Counted from the stretch's first letter, positions 27,431-34,476 are shown. The stretch: 64,000 bases of DNA from Nesterenkonia lacusekhoensis (GCF_017876395.1 NZ_JAGINX010000001.1:744001-808000); one strand, 5' to 3'. Notes: generated from the letters alone by a model not told the origin. Numbers and translations: made by a program.

Positions 27431-28313
27431 GCACCACTGGCAGATCTACCGCGACTGGTGCCTGGCCACCGGCCGCGACGCCGACACCCTCCATGAGGAG
27501 TTCTTCGACCAGGTGCCGGTGGCCGCCTCGACCCAGGCGGGAAGGTCTCGGGCCATCCGCACCCGACTGGGACGCCCGCCCCGGCAGGCCGAACGCTCGG
27601 CGATGATCGGGGCTCAGCCGGCCTGGCGGGTCGCGGACCACTGGGGTTCGCTCCCACAGTCGCTGGCGGCCACCCCGCGATCCGGCTGGGTCTCCGGCCT
27701 GCGAGGGCGTCGCGACGCCTTCTTGCTGACAGCTGCCGCGCTGGGCATGACGCGCAACGAGGTGCGCCTGCTGACAGGTGAGGAGATCAGCCTCGGATCC
27801 CGACTGGCCCTCAGGGGATCCGAAGTGCCAATGGCTCAGGCTCCGTTGTCCTGCCCCGGGTGCGCGGTGATCGGCTGGCTGTCCACCCTGGGTACCTATC
27901 GGAAATGGGGGATGGGCATCGTCCGTGCCGAGATGATCCGCGCTAAACACAGTCCGGCCCGGCACATCTGTCTGACCGACCCCGGACGGGAGTGGCGGCT
28001 GGCTCCGGCATTGGTTCCGAGCGTCGACAAACACGGGTGGGTCGAAGAACACCATCCCCTGAGCGCCCGCACTGTCTCGGCAGTCACGGCCCGCCGCCAG
28101 GCCGAGGCGCTGACTGCACCACAGAGTGATCAGATCCAGCGCCGGGTCTACCGCTCCGAACTCAACGTGCACCGCCGGCGCAGTCTCAGAGAGCTGGCCC
28201 AGATGCTCGACGAAGCTGAAGACCTCACCGAAGCCCACGAGACGATGATCCGTCGGGTCGAGCAGGAGGCCGCCAGGCTCTCAAGACCCGCCTCTGAACG
28301 ACAGACAGACTGA
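27405..28313 (+). CDS. Uncharacterised partner of the tyrosine recombinase
   Basis: A 302-residue protein that starts inside the end of the recombinase gene. It contains ALGMTRNEVRLLTGEEISL, which resembles the Arg-bearing segment of a tyrosine recombinase (compare FASAMRRSEMAAML), then a possible zinc pair SCPGC, and basic helical segments near the C-terminus. No complete R-HxR-Y set is visible. A recombinase-derived accessory or directionality protein is possible. Function unknown. Confidence 0.55.
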   Translation: MPPPTLASEHHWQIYRDWCLATGRDADTLHEEFFDQVPVAASTQAGRSRAIRTRLGRPPRQAERSAMIGAQPAWRVADHWGSLPQSLAATPRSGWVSGLRGRRDAFLLTAAALGMTRNEVRLLTGEEISLGSRLALRGSEVPMAQAPLSCPGCAVIGWLSTLGTYRKWGMGIVRAEMIRAKHSPARHICLTDPGREWRLAPALVPSVDKHGWVEEHHPLSARTVSAVTARRQAEALTAPQSDQIQRRVYRSELNVHRRRSLRELAQMLDEAEDLTEAHETMIRRVEQEAARLSRPASERQTD

Positions 28314-28352
28314 GACCCCTATGACCCGCGGTCCGGTGAGTCCTCTGAAGTC

Positions 28353-28362
28353 GCCGGACACT
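28353..28362 (+). promoter_or_regulatory. GCCGGACACT element, copy 1
   Basis: Ten-base element exactly 8 nt before the ATG at 28371. GACACT could act as a -10 giving a nearly leaderless mRNA. See the shared-element finding. Confidence 0.6.
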
Positions 28363-28370
28363 TACGGAGC

Positions 28371-29414
28371 ATGACGACACAGCTTTCGGCCGCCCAGCAG
28401 GCACAGATCAACAACCGGAACGAGACCGGCCAGTGGAAGCAGAAGACCCACGGCGACATCGACGACACCGCCGATGTGCTCGGCTTCTCTGAAGACGACG
28501 CCGAGCGCCCGCAGCCGGTGCCCATGCACCCGAACCGGGACCGCTCCGAGCCGAAGGTCTGGCTCGAAGCCGAAGGCGCTCACGCCGCCGGCCGCGTGGT
28601 GGGCAACTGGTACGCCGCCGAGGATGCTGAGGACGTCACCGTCGCAGACCTGTACCGGGACCTCGACGAGGCCCCCGACCCCGACGCGGGCGACGAAGTC
28701 GCGGTGACCGACCACGAGGGCTTCGACATCGGCTCTCACGTCACCCTCTCACCGTCCCAGACCGTCGAGCTGGCTCAGGACTTCGAGACCGTCCGAGACA
28801 ACCACGGAGACGAGGGCCTGGCCGCCTACAAGGCCATGATCGAAGACCAGGGCTTCGGCGACCACAAGCCCGGACCCGACGAGTTCTCCGAGGCCTACAT
28901 CGGCGACTACGAGTCCAAGGAGGACTGGGCCCGAGACCTCGTCGAGTCCAGCGTGCCCAACGAGCCCCAGGAGCCGTACCGCCAGACCGAGCAGGAGCGA
29001 CAGGTCGAGCAGCAGATGTACGAGAACCTCTCCCGCCACGTCGACATGGACCGGCTGGAGAGCGACCTGGAGGCCGAAGACCCCGGAATCGACTACGACG
29101 ACTACACCGAGGTCATGACCCACATCGACCGCGAATCCGTCGAAGACAGCACCGGCAACAGCGACATCGGCTCGGTGGTGCAGGGATGGATCGACGACGA
29201 GGACTACGGAGCGATCGACCAGCACCTGAATCACCCCGACTACGAAGAGCGAGCTGAGGAGGCGGTCAAAGCCGCCGTCAAGGCGCGCAACGGGCGGTGG
29301 CTGAAGGACAACCTCGACTACGAGTCCTACGCCCGCGACGCCGAGCTGGAGGGTGCGATCACCTTCCTGGAGAAGAACGACGGGCTCGACGGCGTCCACG
29401 TCCTGCACAACTGA
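28371..29414 (+). CDS. ArdA-like anti-restriction protein with shared N-terminal segment
   Basis: A 347-residue very acidic protein. Residues 5-38 are the segment shared with the next three proteins (QQAQINNRNETGQWKQK, then HGDIDDTADVLG). From about residue 60 the layout follows ArdA DNA-mimic proteins: GRVVGNWYAAEDAEDV, then VAVTDHEGFDIG and FSEAYIGDYESKEDWARDLVE. The C-terminus is also acidic and helical. ArdA proteins block type I restriction enzymes by imitating B-DNA when an element enters a new cell. The family call rests on motif order that I recognise, with moderate certainty. Confidence 0.6.
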   Translation: MTTQLSAAQQAQINNRNETGQWKQKTHGDIDDTADVLGFSEDDAERPQPVPMHPNRDRSEPKVWLEAEGAHAAGRVVGNWYAAEDAEDVTVADLYRDLDEAPDPDAGDEVAVTDHEGFDIGSHVTLSPSQTVELAQDFETVRDNHGDEGLAAYKAMIEDQGFGDHKPGPDEFSEAYIGDYESKEDWARDLVESSVPNEPQEPYRQTEQERQVEQQMYENLSRHVDMDRLESDLEAEDPGIDYDDYTEVMTHIDRESVEDSTGNSDIGSVVQGWIDDEDYGAIDQHLNHPDYEERAEEAVKAAVKARNGRWLKDNLDYESYARDAELEGAITFLEKNDGLDGVHVLHN

Positions 29415-29438
29415 CAGCCACCGACTCCGAGGACCGAC

Positions 29439-30110
29439 ATGACTCATCGCTCAGCCAAGCAGCAGGCCCAGATCAACAACCGCGACGACGGCGGCAAATG
29501 GCAGCAGAAGACCCACAGCGACGTCGACGACACCGCCGGTGTCCTGGGCGTCGAGGCCGCCGGCGCTGAGGTGCCCGGCTACACGTCCCGCGGAGCCCAG
29601 GCGCTGCAGCGCCTGGGAGCGTCCAAGCCAGGCATCGCAGCCGTCGAGGCCGCAGAGCACGAACCGGCTGAGGCCTCCTCTGAGGACCTCGGCAACATGC
29701 GCTCGGGCCTGGCCGGGACCTTCAAGCAGGACGTCGCCATGAGCTACAACGACGGAGCCTTCTCCGAAGACGGAGAGATGCCCGAACAGGAGATGGACCA
29801 CCACGAGCTCGAGCTCTCCGAGGATTCCTCTGCTCGCCTCGACGACCTCACCGGAGACTTCATGTCGAACAACTACGCAGACCTGAAGGCCTTCGCCGCG
29901 GCGACCGACCAGGACATGCACGACCTCGGTGCAGACACCTACCTCTCCGGATCCGGGGGAGGGGTGGGCTTCCGCGACCGGATCAACCCGCTGCACACAG
30001 AGGACCGGCAGGTCGCCGAGCGCCTCGATGAGGCGGCTTCTGAGACCTTCCGCACCGCCTTCGAGAACTCCGAGATCGGCGACGACGGCAAGCTGCACAT
30101 CCCCGGCTGA
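29439..30110 (+). CDS. Uncharacterised protein with shared N-terminal segment
   Basis: A 223-residue acidic protein. Residues 4-37 repeat the shared segment (KQQAQINNRDDGGKWQQK, then HSDVDDTAGVLG). The C-terminal part (LKAFAAATDQDMHDLGADTYLSG, GGVGFRDRINPL, VAERLDEAASETFRTAF, DDGKLHI) follows the pattern of a small mobile-element family with the core HDFWLTRNGHGxGFWDR...DGKxY, though diverged. No GCCGGACACT copy precedes this gene; it is 24 nt after the previous stop and probably co-transcribed. Confidence 0.5.
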   Translation: MTHRSAKQQAQINNRDDGGKWQQKTHSDVDDTAGVLGVEAAGAEVPGYTSRGAQALQRLGASKPGIAAVEAAEHEPAEASSEDLGNMRSGLAGTFKQDVAMSYNDGAFSEDGEMPEQEMDHHELELSEDSSARLDDLTGDFMSNNYADLKAFAAATDQDMHDLGADTYLSGSGGGVGFRDRINPLHTEDRQVAERLDEAASETFRTAFENSEIGDDGKLHIPG

Positions 30111-30112
30111 GC

Positions 30113-30122
30113 GCCGGACACT
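30113..30122 (+). promoter_or_regulatory. GCCGGACACT element, copy 2
   Basis: Exactly 8 nt before the ATG at 30131, immediately after the stop codon of the previous gene. Confidence 0.6.
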
Positions 30123-30130
30123 GATCAGTC

Positions 30131-31759
30131 ATGACAGCCCTCTCAACCAAGCAGCAGGCCCAGCTCGAAAACCGCGACGACGAGGGGCGCTTCCAGCACA
30201 AGCAGCACGGCGACGTCGACGACACCGCAGACGTGCTCGGCCTCGACGAAGACCAGGATGAGCAGCCTCAGCCGGTGCGATACTCCTTCATGGCCGAGTT
30301 CGAGAAGGCCGAGGAGCAGTTCAACACCGACTTCGACGGTGTGCCCAACCGCTTCTTCAACGCCGACCTGCGCGGCAAGGTCCTGGGCCGGTCCACCGAC
30401 CGCGACCTCGACGAGTTGGCCGATGCTCTGGGTGCTGATCCGGCCGGCTTCGCCTCACAGCGCTTCGACCAGCGAGGACTGGCCGGACGGCTCTGCCACA
30501 GCGTCTCCGCCCCGGACGAGAACCGGAGGATGACCAACGAACAGGCCGAGGAGCTGATGGGCCAGCTGGGCCACGTCACCGAGATCCGGCGCATCGACGA
30601 TGACGAGGCCCTGCTGAACACCGCATCGAAGGACGCCACCCGCGGATGGCTGGCCAAGATGGAGGACACCAACCCCCGCGGAGACCGCATTCAGCGGTGG
30701 CTGCTGGTCACAGACGGCAGCCACAACAAGATGAGGACCTTCACACTCGGCCGCTCCCGAGGCGACATCGGCGCCCACCAGCAGGTCACCCAGACCGACC
30801 TGCGCTCACTGGCGGGCGCTGAGCGCATCGAACGGCGCACCGGGGTGAACCTGATCGACATCAACGCGATGAACCCCCACTTCACTCAGAGCACCGGAGA
30901 CTTCGTCGACGACTTCCCGGACGGCTACAGCCACCAGGCCTTCCAGCAGAAGGTCCGCCAGACCCTGGCCGAAGAGGGACTCACCGCCTCAGACCTGCAC
31001 GCGGAACGGAAGTCATACACCACCGAGCAGTTCGCCTCCGCCCAGGTGCGGACTGTCGAGGCCCTGGCCGAGATGGAGGACGCCCAGCTGGAGGGCCGGA
31101 ACTTCCAGGCCCAGAAGAAGCACCTCCAGCGGACCAGCCGATCCAGCGCGGGCGTCTTCGACGACAAGAAGCACCCCGACAAGGCCCACCAGGCGATGAT
31201 GGCCCAGACCTCCCTGACGGCCTCCAACGGCGGCACATTCTCCAAGGTCGAGATCGACAACGATGTGGACCCGGCCGAGTACGCCGACTTCGAGAAGGCC
31301 GTCGCCGAGGTCGAGTCCAAGCTCCCGGCCATCCCTGACGGCCGGAACCCGGAGCTGCGCATCCGCAAGCTCGGCAGGCACAACGCCCGCGGTCTGTTCT
31401 CGCCCCATCGCAACGCTGTGGCCGTCGATGTCAGGACCTCGGAGGCCTACATCCACGAGATGGGCCACTACTACGACCACGTCGTGGGCCAGAGCGCCTC
31501 GCTTCAGCAGGACTTCCGCTCCATCAGTCGAGACTACGCCGCCGCGCTGCAAGAGCCCGACTCCAAGCGCCGCCAGTACCTGAACACCCCGACCGAGCAG
31601 CTCGCTCGTGGCTTCGAGGTGTACGCGGTCGAGCGCCTGGGCATCAACAACCGACTGGTCCGTCCGGAGAAGTTCGACGACCCGGACTACGCGCCCTTCA
31701 CTCAGAACCCTGAACTCAAACAGCGGATCTTCGCGTTCTTCGACATGACCTTCTCTTGA
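30131..31759 (+). CDS. Zinc-metallopeptidase-like protein (HExxH) with shared N-terminal segment
   Basis: A 542-residue protein. Residues 4-37 carry the shared segment (KQQAQLENRDDEGRFQHK, then HGDVDDTADVLG). The middle is helical and polar. Near residue 440 is TSEAYIHEMGHYYDHVVG, an HExxH zinc site, followed about 60 residues later by NTPTEQLARGFEVYAVE, whose Glu could be the third ligand. This arrangement recalls metallopeptidase domains in polyvalent proteins of phages and conjugative elements that enter the recipient with the DNA. The substrate is unknown. Confidence 0.6.
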   Translation: MTALSTKQQAQLENRDDEGRFQHKQHGDVDDTADVLGLDEDQDEQPQPVRYSFMAEFEKAEEQFNTDFDGVPNRFFNADLRGKVLGRSTDRDLDELADALGADPAGFASQRFDQRGLAGRLCHSVSAPDENRRMTNEQAEELMGQLGHVTEIRRIDDDEALLNTASKDATRGWLAKMEDTNPRGDRIQRWLLVTDGSHNKMRTFTLGRSRGDIGAHQQVTQTDLRSLAGAERIERRTGVNLIDINAMNPHFTQSTGDFVDDFPDGYSHQAFQQKVRQTLAEEGLTASDLHAERKSYTTEQFASAQVRTVEALAEMEDAQLEGRNFQAQKKHLQRTSRSSAGVFDDKKHPDKAHQAMMAQTSLTASNGGTFSKVEIDNDVDPAEYADFEKAVAEVESKLPAIPDGRNPELRIRKLGRHNARGLFSPHRNAVAVDVRTSEAYIHEMGHYYDHVVGQSASLQQDFRSISRDYAAALQEPDSKRRQYLNTPTEQLARGFEVYAVERLGINNRLVRPEKFDDPDYAPFTQNPELKQRIFAFFDMTFS

Positions 31760-31809
31760 GTGCTGACAACTGGGAGAGGGAATCCCGCCCACGGAGAGGT
31801 GCCTCAGCC

Positions 31810-31819
31810 ACCGGACACT
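31810..31819 (+). promoter_or_regulatory. GCCGGACACT-type element, copy 3 (ACCGGACACT)
   Basis: Nine of ten bases match, exactly 8 nt before the ATG at 31828. Confidence 0.6.
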
Positions 31820-31827
31820 TACCGGGC

Positions 31828-32946
31828 ATGAGCGAACAGACCCTCTCCCCAGCCCAGCAGACCCAGATCGAGAACCGAGACGACCTCGGCAAGTGGAAGC
31901 AGAAGCAGCACGGCGATGTCGACGACAGCCTCGACGTCCTGGGCATCGACGAACAGGCCGAGACTGTCGACTACTCCTTCCCGGAGGCGACCCAGATCCT
32001 GCGCGCCGACGCGACCCGCGAGGAATGGCTGGCCGAACGACGCCACGGCGTCGGCTCCTCGGAAGCCTCAGCGCTGATGGGGGAGAACCGCTACAAGGAC
32101 GTCCTGGATGTCTACGAGGACAAGATCGGCGTCGCCGAGCCGGTGGAGTCCAACTACCGGATGCGCCGCGGACTGGCCATGGAACCCGGCATCCGCGAAG
32201 AGTTCACCCTGCGGACCGGCATCGCCACCCAGCGCCGAGGACTGCTGGCCAACAAGGAGCGCCCCTACATGCGCGCCTCAGTGGACTCGCTGACCTCCGA
32301 CGGCGGCATCCTGGAGATCAAGACGACCTCGTACCACAACCGCCGCGACTGGGACGAGGAAGAGGGACGAGTGCCCCCGGAGGCCTACTGGCAGGTCCAG
32401 CACTCCATGGGCGTGACCGGCCGCAGCCACGCATGGGTCGCAGCCGATGTCGGCGGCGACTTCATGATCATCAGGGTCGACCGCAACGACGACGACATCG
32501 AAGCCCTGCGCGGTGCTGTCGACGAGCTCTGGGACCGCAAGGAGGCCGGCAACCCGCCCGAGCCCAACTCCCTGGAGAAGATCCAGTCGACCTACTCCAC
32601 CGCCGAGTCCGGCAAGAAGACCACCGCGACCCCGGAGGTGGAGAAGGCCGTGAGCCAGTTCGCAACGGCCAAGGAGGACGAAGCCGCAGCCAAGGAGCGC
32701 CAGAAGACCGCACGGGCGGTGATCGAGGGCCACATGAAGGACGCCGAAGAGCTCGTCGCAGAAGACGGAACCCGGCTGGCGACCAACCGCCAGAACTCGA
32801 CCTTCTCGAAGTCGAAGTTCACCAAGGAACACCCCGAGCTGGCCAAGCAGTTCACCGTCCAGAAGGAGGACATCGACACCAAGGCCCTCTCGCAGGCCCA
32901 CCCGGATCTCTACACCGAGTTCCGCGCCCGCCGGTTCTCCATCTGA
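31828..32946 (+). CDS. YqaJ-type viral recombinase nuclease with shared N-terminal segment
   Basis: A 372-residue protein. The ATG at 31828 is chosen because it follows the conserved upstream element and begins the shared segment (QQTQIENRDDLGKWKQK, then HGDVDDSLDVLG, residues 7-39). The rest is a PD-(D/E)xK exonuclease of the YqaJ/lambda-exonuclease type: GSSEASALMGENRYK, MRRGLAMEPGIREEF, RASVDSL with the catalytic Asp, and GILEIKTT with the E-x-K. It would resect DNA ends for phage-type recombination; no RecT or Bet partner is present in the window. Confidence 0.85.
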   Translation: MSEQTLSPAQQTQIENRDDLGKWKQKQHGDVDDSLDVLGIDEQAETVDYSFPEATQILRADATREEWLAERRHGVGSSEASALMGENRYKDVLDVYEDKIGVAEPVESNYRMRRGLAMEPGIREEFTLRTGIATQRRGLLANKERPYMRASVDSLTSDGGILEIKTTSYHNRRDWDEEEGRVPPEAYWQVQHSMGVTGRSHAWVAADVGGDFMIIRVDRNDDDIEALRGAVDELWDRKEAGNPPEPNSLEKIQSTYSTAESGKKTTATPEVEKAVSQFATAKEDEAAAKERQKTARAVIEGHMKDAEELVAEDGTRLATNRQNSTFSKSKFTKEHPELAKQFTVQKEDIDTKALSQAHPDLYTEFRARRFSI

Positions 32947-32995
32947 GTGGATCCAGCGGACCTGTGCTGACAGGGCGTCCTGTTCTGACCCCAGC

Positions 32996-33005
32996 GCCGG
33001 ACACT
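32996..33005 (+). promoter_or_regulatory. GCCGGACACT element, copy 4 (upstream of the tmRNA-tRNA cluster)
   Basis: This copy is followed by no ORF; 46 nt downstream the tmRNA begins. It argues that the element acts in transcription rather than translation. Confidence 0.6.
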
Positions 33006-33050
33006 CTGTGAGTGCAGCTGATTGGCAACCATATAGAGAACGCACATCAA

Positions 33051-33415
33051 GGGGGCGACCTGGCTTCGATCAGGTCGCTGAACTGGTGAGGAAGCATGTG
33101 GAGCCACGGTCGTGACCTCCTGAAACTGTTCGACCACCCCATATCTGCCAACTCTGATGTGAAGCAGAACGAGTTCGCCCTCGCGGCATGAGCTCCGGTG
33201 ACCAGGTGTACGCCGTCGACGCCTGACTCACCGTCATAGAGACGGCTGGTCCGCCGCGCGAATCCCTGAGCGCGCAGCGGGCGAGAACTTCCTCGGGGGT
33301 AGATCATCACTGCGGCGCCGACTCCGAGTGGTGTTCGAAGCGCTGATGTCGGCTGAACATGGAGACGCCTCACCTGTTGCGATCTGAGACGCGGGTTCGA
33401 TTCCCGCCGCCTCCA
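33051..33415 (+). ncRNA. ssrA: tmRNA (ssrA), mobile-element type
   Basis: The 5' end GGGGGCGACCTGGCTTCGA and the 3' end GGGTTCGATTCCCGC-CGCCTCC-A form the tRNA-like domain: GGGGGCG pairs with CGCCTCC, with one G-U pair. Between them an open tag frame reads ANSDVKQNEFALAA then TGA (33147-33191), the Ala-rich ending expected of a tmRNA proteolysis tag. The RNA rescues stalled ribosomes with SmpB. No smpB is nearby, and it lies among tRNA genes of a mobile segment, so it is probably carried by the element and not the host copy. CCA is not fully encoded. Confidence 0.9.
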
Positions 33416-33483
33416 CAGCCTCGTCTGAAGCAGACGGAAGAAAGCACCGCTGAGCCTTACGGACTGCTTGAGGCGAGGACCGA

Positions 33484-33565
33484 TGCACGGTATGCAAGCG
33501 GACAACGCGACCTGGCTGTAAACCAGATGGCATGACCTTCGTGGGTTCGAATCCCACCCGTGCAA
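33484..33565 (+). tRNA. tRNA-Tyr(GUA)
   Basis: Acceptor TGCACGG pairs perfectly with CCGTGCA. The anticodon arm CTGG-CTGTAAA-CCAG gives GTA. A long variable arm (class II) fits bacterial tRNA-Tyr, and the T arm GTGGG-TTCGAAT-CCCAC is perfect. Length 82 nt, no encoded CCA. Confidence 0.9.
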
Positions 33566-33720
33566 CGAGCCCGCCCCGCCGAGGCGTCAACACACCCTAT
33601 GAACATCAGCTACCGAGTGAAACTCCTGACTGAGTTCGAACCTGTACATCCCCGTGTGAAGGACGTCCATGACGGGTCCTTAGCCCCGAGGCGTACCTGC
33701 GCGTCGGCGGGCGGGCTTCA
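33566..33720 (+). other. Gap between tRNA-Tyr and the Lys-like tRNA
   Basis: No reading frame or complete tRNA that I can support. GCCCGCC (33569-33575) and GGCGGGC (33706-33712) are complementary, and GAGTGAAACTC forms a small hairpin, so it may be structured transcript or decayed tRNA genes. Confidence 0.3.
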
Positions 33721-33788
33721 TCTCTCGTCGCTCAGAGAGAAGCCAGCCCCGTCTTATGAGGAGGCTGGCTCGAATCTAGCCGAGGGAA
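33721..33788 (+). tRNA. Degenerate tRNA-like unit, possible Lys(CUU)
   Basis: Acceptor TCTCTCG pairs with CGAGGGA (one G-U), the T arm is GCTGG-CTCGAAT-CTAGC, and a 7-nt loop GTCTTAT with U33 gives anticodon CTT. The anticodon stem has an A-C mismatch, the D arm is short and lacks GG, and the length is only 68 nt. It may be a decaying gene. Confidence 0.35.
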
Positions 33789-33859
33789 CGGAGCTGAGAA
33801 GATGGCCGATCGAAAACCAATGCGGAAGTCAGATCGAGGCCCCGAATTGAGTGAGCACT

Positions 33860-33883
33860 GGGCGGCGCCCGTATAGGCCGCCC
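33860..33883 (+). terminator. Strong hairpin inside the RNA cluster
   Basis: GGGCGGC and GCCGCCC form a 7-bp GC stem with a 10-nt loop. No U-run follows, so it may be a processing or termination signal. Downstream, 33884-33945 holds GCGGTTTAGACACCGC, which looks like an isolated anticodon arm without the rest of a tRNA. Confidence 0.35.
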
Positions 33884-33945
33884 CTAAGAACTCGCACAGT
33901 CGGCGGACAGCGGTTTAGACACCGCGGTCCCGTCTGATGATGCAT

Positions 33946-34017
33946 ACGATGATGGCTCAACAGGCAGAGCGGCGGTCTCCAAAACCGCAGGCGGGGGTTC
34001 GAGTCCTCCTCGTCGTG
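33946..34017 (+). tRNA. tRNA-Trp(CCA)
   Basis: Acceptor ACGATGA pairs with TCGTCGT (one G-U), D arm GCTCAACAGGCAGAGC, anticodon arm GCGGT-CTCCAAA-ACCGC with anticodon CCA, variable AGGC, T arm GGGGG-TTCGAGT-CCTCC. Length 72 nt with discriminator G. CCA is not encoded. Confidence 0.9.
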
Positions 34018-34018
34018 C

Positions 34019-34139
34019 AGGGCTGTAGCTCAACAGGTAGAGCGCCGGGTTCGCAGCCGGTCTAGGGCGGGAGGAAATGCTCGCCGAAGGACCGGAAGTA
34101 GAAGCCCCGGAGGCGCTGGTTCGATTCCGGCCGGTCCTA
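34019..34139 (+). tRNA. tRNA with a 49-nt structured insertion in the anticodon loop
   Basis: All arms of a normal tRNA are present: acceptor AGGGCTG/CGGTCCT (two G-U pairs), D arm GCTCAACAGGTAGAGC, anticodon stem CCGGG (34045-34049) with CCCGG (34106-34110), variable AGGC, T arm GCTGG-TTCGATT-CCGGC and discriminator A. Between the two anticodon-stem strands are 56 nt instead of 7. The extra part folds as CCGGTC...GACCGG (34057-34062, 34090-34095) around GGCG...CGCC. If it is removed at position 37/38 the loop would read TTCGCAC, anticodon CGC, but this is uncertain. It is far too short for a group I intron. Confidence 0.6.
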
Positions 34140-34261
34140 CAAGGCACGCTGATGGGCGCGGCACAGGGTTGAACCTCCCCGCATCGTCCGCAAGGGAATT
34201 CCGGATGACCCGGGCAGGGCTTGTTGAACCCACCGGGTCGCTCCTTCGGGATCAGAGTGCC
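34140..34261 (+). other. Structured non-coding gap in the tRNA cluster
   Basis: No ORF or tRNA that I can support. GACCCGG (34207-34213) and CCGGGTC (34233-34239) form a 7-bp stem with an inner GGG/CCC pair. The stretch may be spacer RNA or a decayed tRNA. Confidence 0.3.
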
Positions 34262-34335
34262 GGGTCGTTGCTGCGGAGAGCCGCATCGCTGGTGCGCACA
34301 GTGATACGGGCCGGGTTCGATTCCCGGGCGGCCCA
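34262..34335 (+). tRNA. tRNA-like unit with non-standard D arm, anticodon possibly GCG (Arg)
   Basis: A 74-nt unit with acceptor GGGTCGT/GCGGCCC (two G-U pairs), a perfect T arm CCGGG-TTCGATT-CCCGG and discriminator A. A 5-bp anticodon stem CGCTG/CAGTG encloses loop GTGCGCA, giving GCG. The D region forms TGCGG-AGAG-CCGCA, a 5-bp stem with a 4-nt loop and no GG, which is unusual. Confidence 0.5.
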
Positions 34336-34399
34336 CTCAGAGACGTGATCTCCCCTAGCCTCGGTAGGCTTCGATACACCGAGGTCCTGCTGTCACCCC

Positions 34400-34472
34400 G
34401 CGTCGATAGCCCAAACGGTAGAACAACGGTCTCTAGAACCGCAGTTTTGAGGTGCGAACCCTCCTCGACGTG
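34400..34472 (+). tRNA. tRNA-like unit with anticodon CUA (amber suppressor candidate)
   Basis: Acceptor GCGTCGA pairs with TCGACGT, the anticodon stem CGGT/ACCG encloses loop CTCTAGA, so position 33 is U and the anticodon is CTA, reading UAG. The T arm GAGG-TGCGAAC-CCTC is good, and GG is present in the D loop. The anticodon arm differs from the tRNA-Trp in the same cluster (loop CTCCAAA) mainly at the anticodon and its 3' neighbour. The D stem pairs poorly (two of four), so function is not certain. Confidence 0.55.
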
Positions 34473-34476
34473 CTAC

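Noticed and set aside
28321-28373. A 17-codon mini-ORF (MTRGPVSPLKSPDTYGA) ending on the ATGA of the ArdA-like gene, suggesting a leader peptide.
   Set aside because: Copies of GCCGGACACT before other genes keep the DNA sequence and spacing but not an upstream start codon, so the conservation is at the nucleotide level.
33361-33415. A 55-nt tRNA-like unit ending GGGTTCGATTCCCGC-CGCCTCC.
   Set aside because: The 5' GGAGACG makes a mismatched acceptor, and the true partner is GGGGGCG at 33051; it is the 3' end of the tmRNA.
34050-34105. Group I intron in the tRNA anticodon loop.
   Set aside because: The insert is only about 49 nt; group I introns need over 200 nt with a conserved core, none of which is present.
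33884-34336. A 150-codon minus-strand frame across the tRNA cluster.
   Set aside because: It runs antisense through the well-formed tRNA-Trp and other tRNA units; low-complexity Pro/Ser/Arg content.
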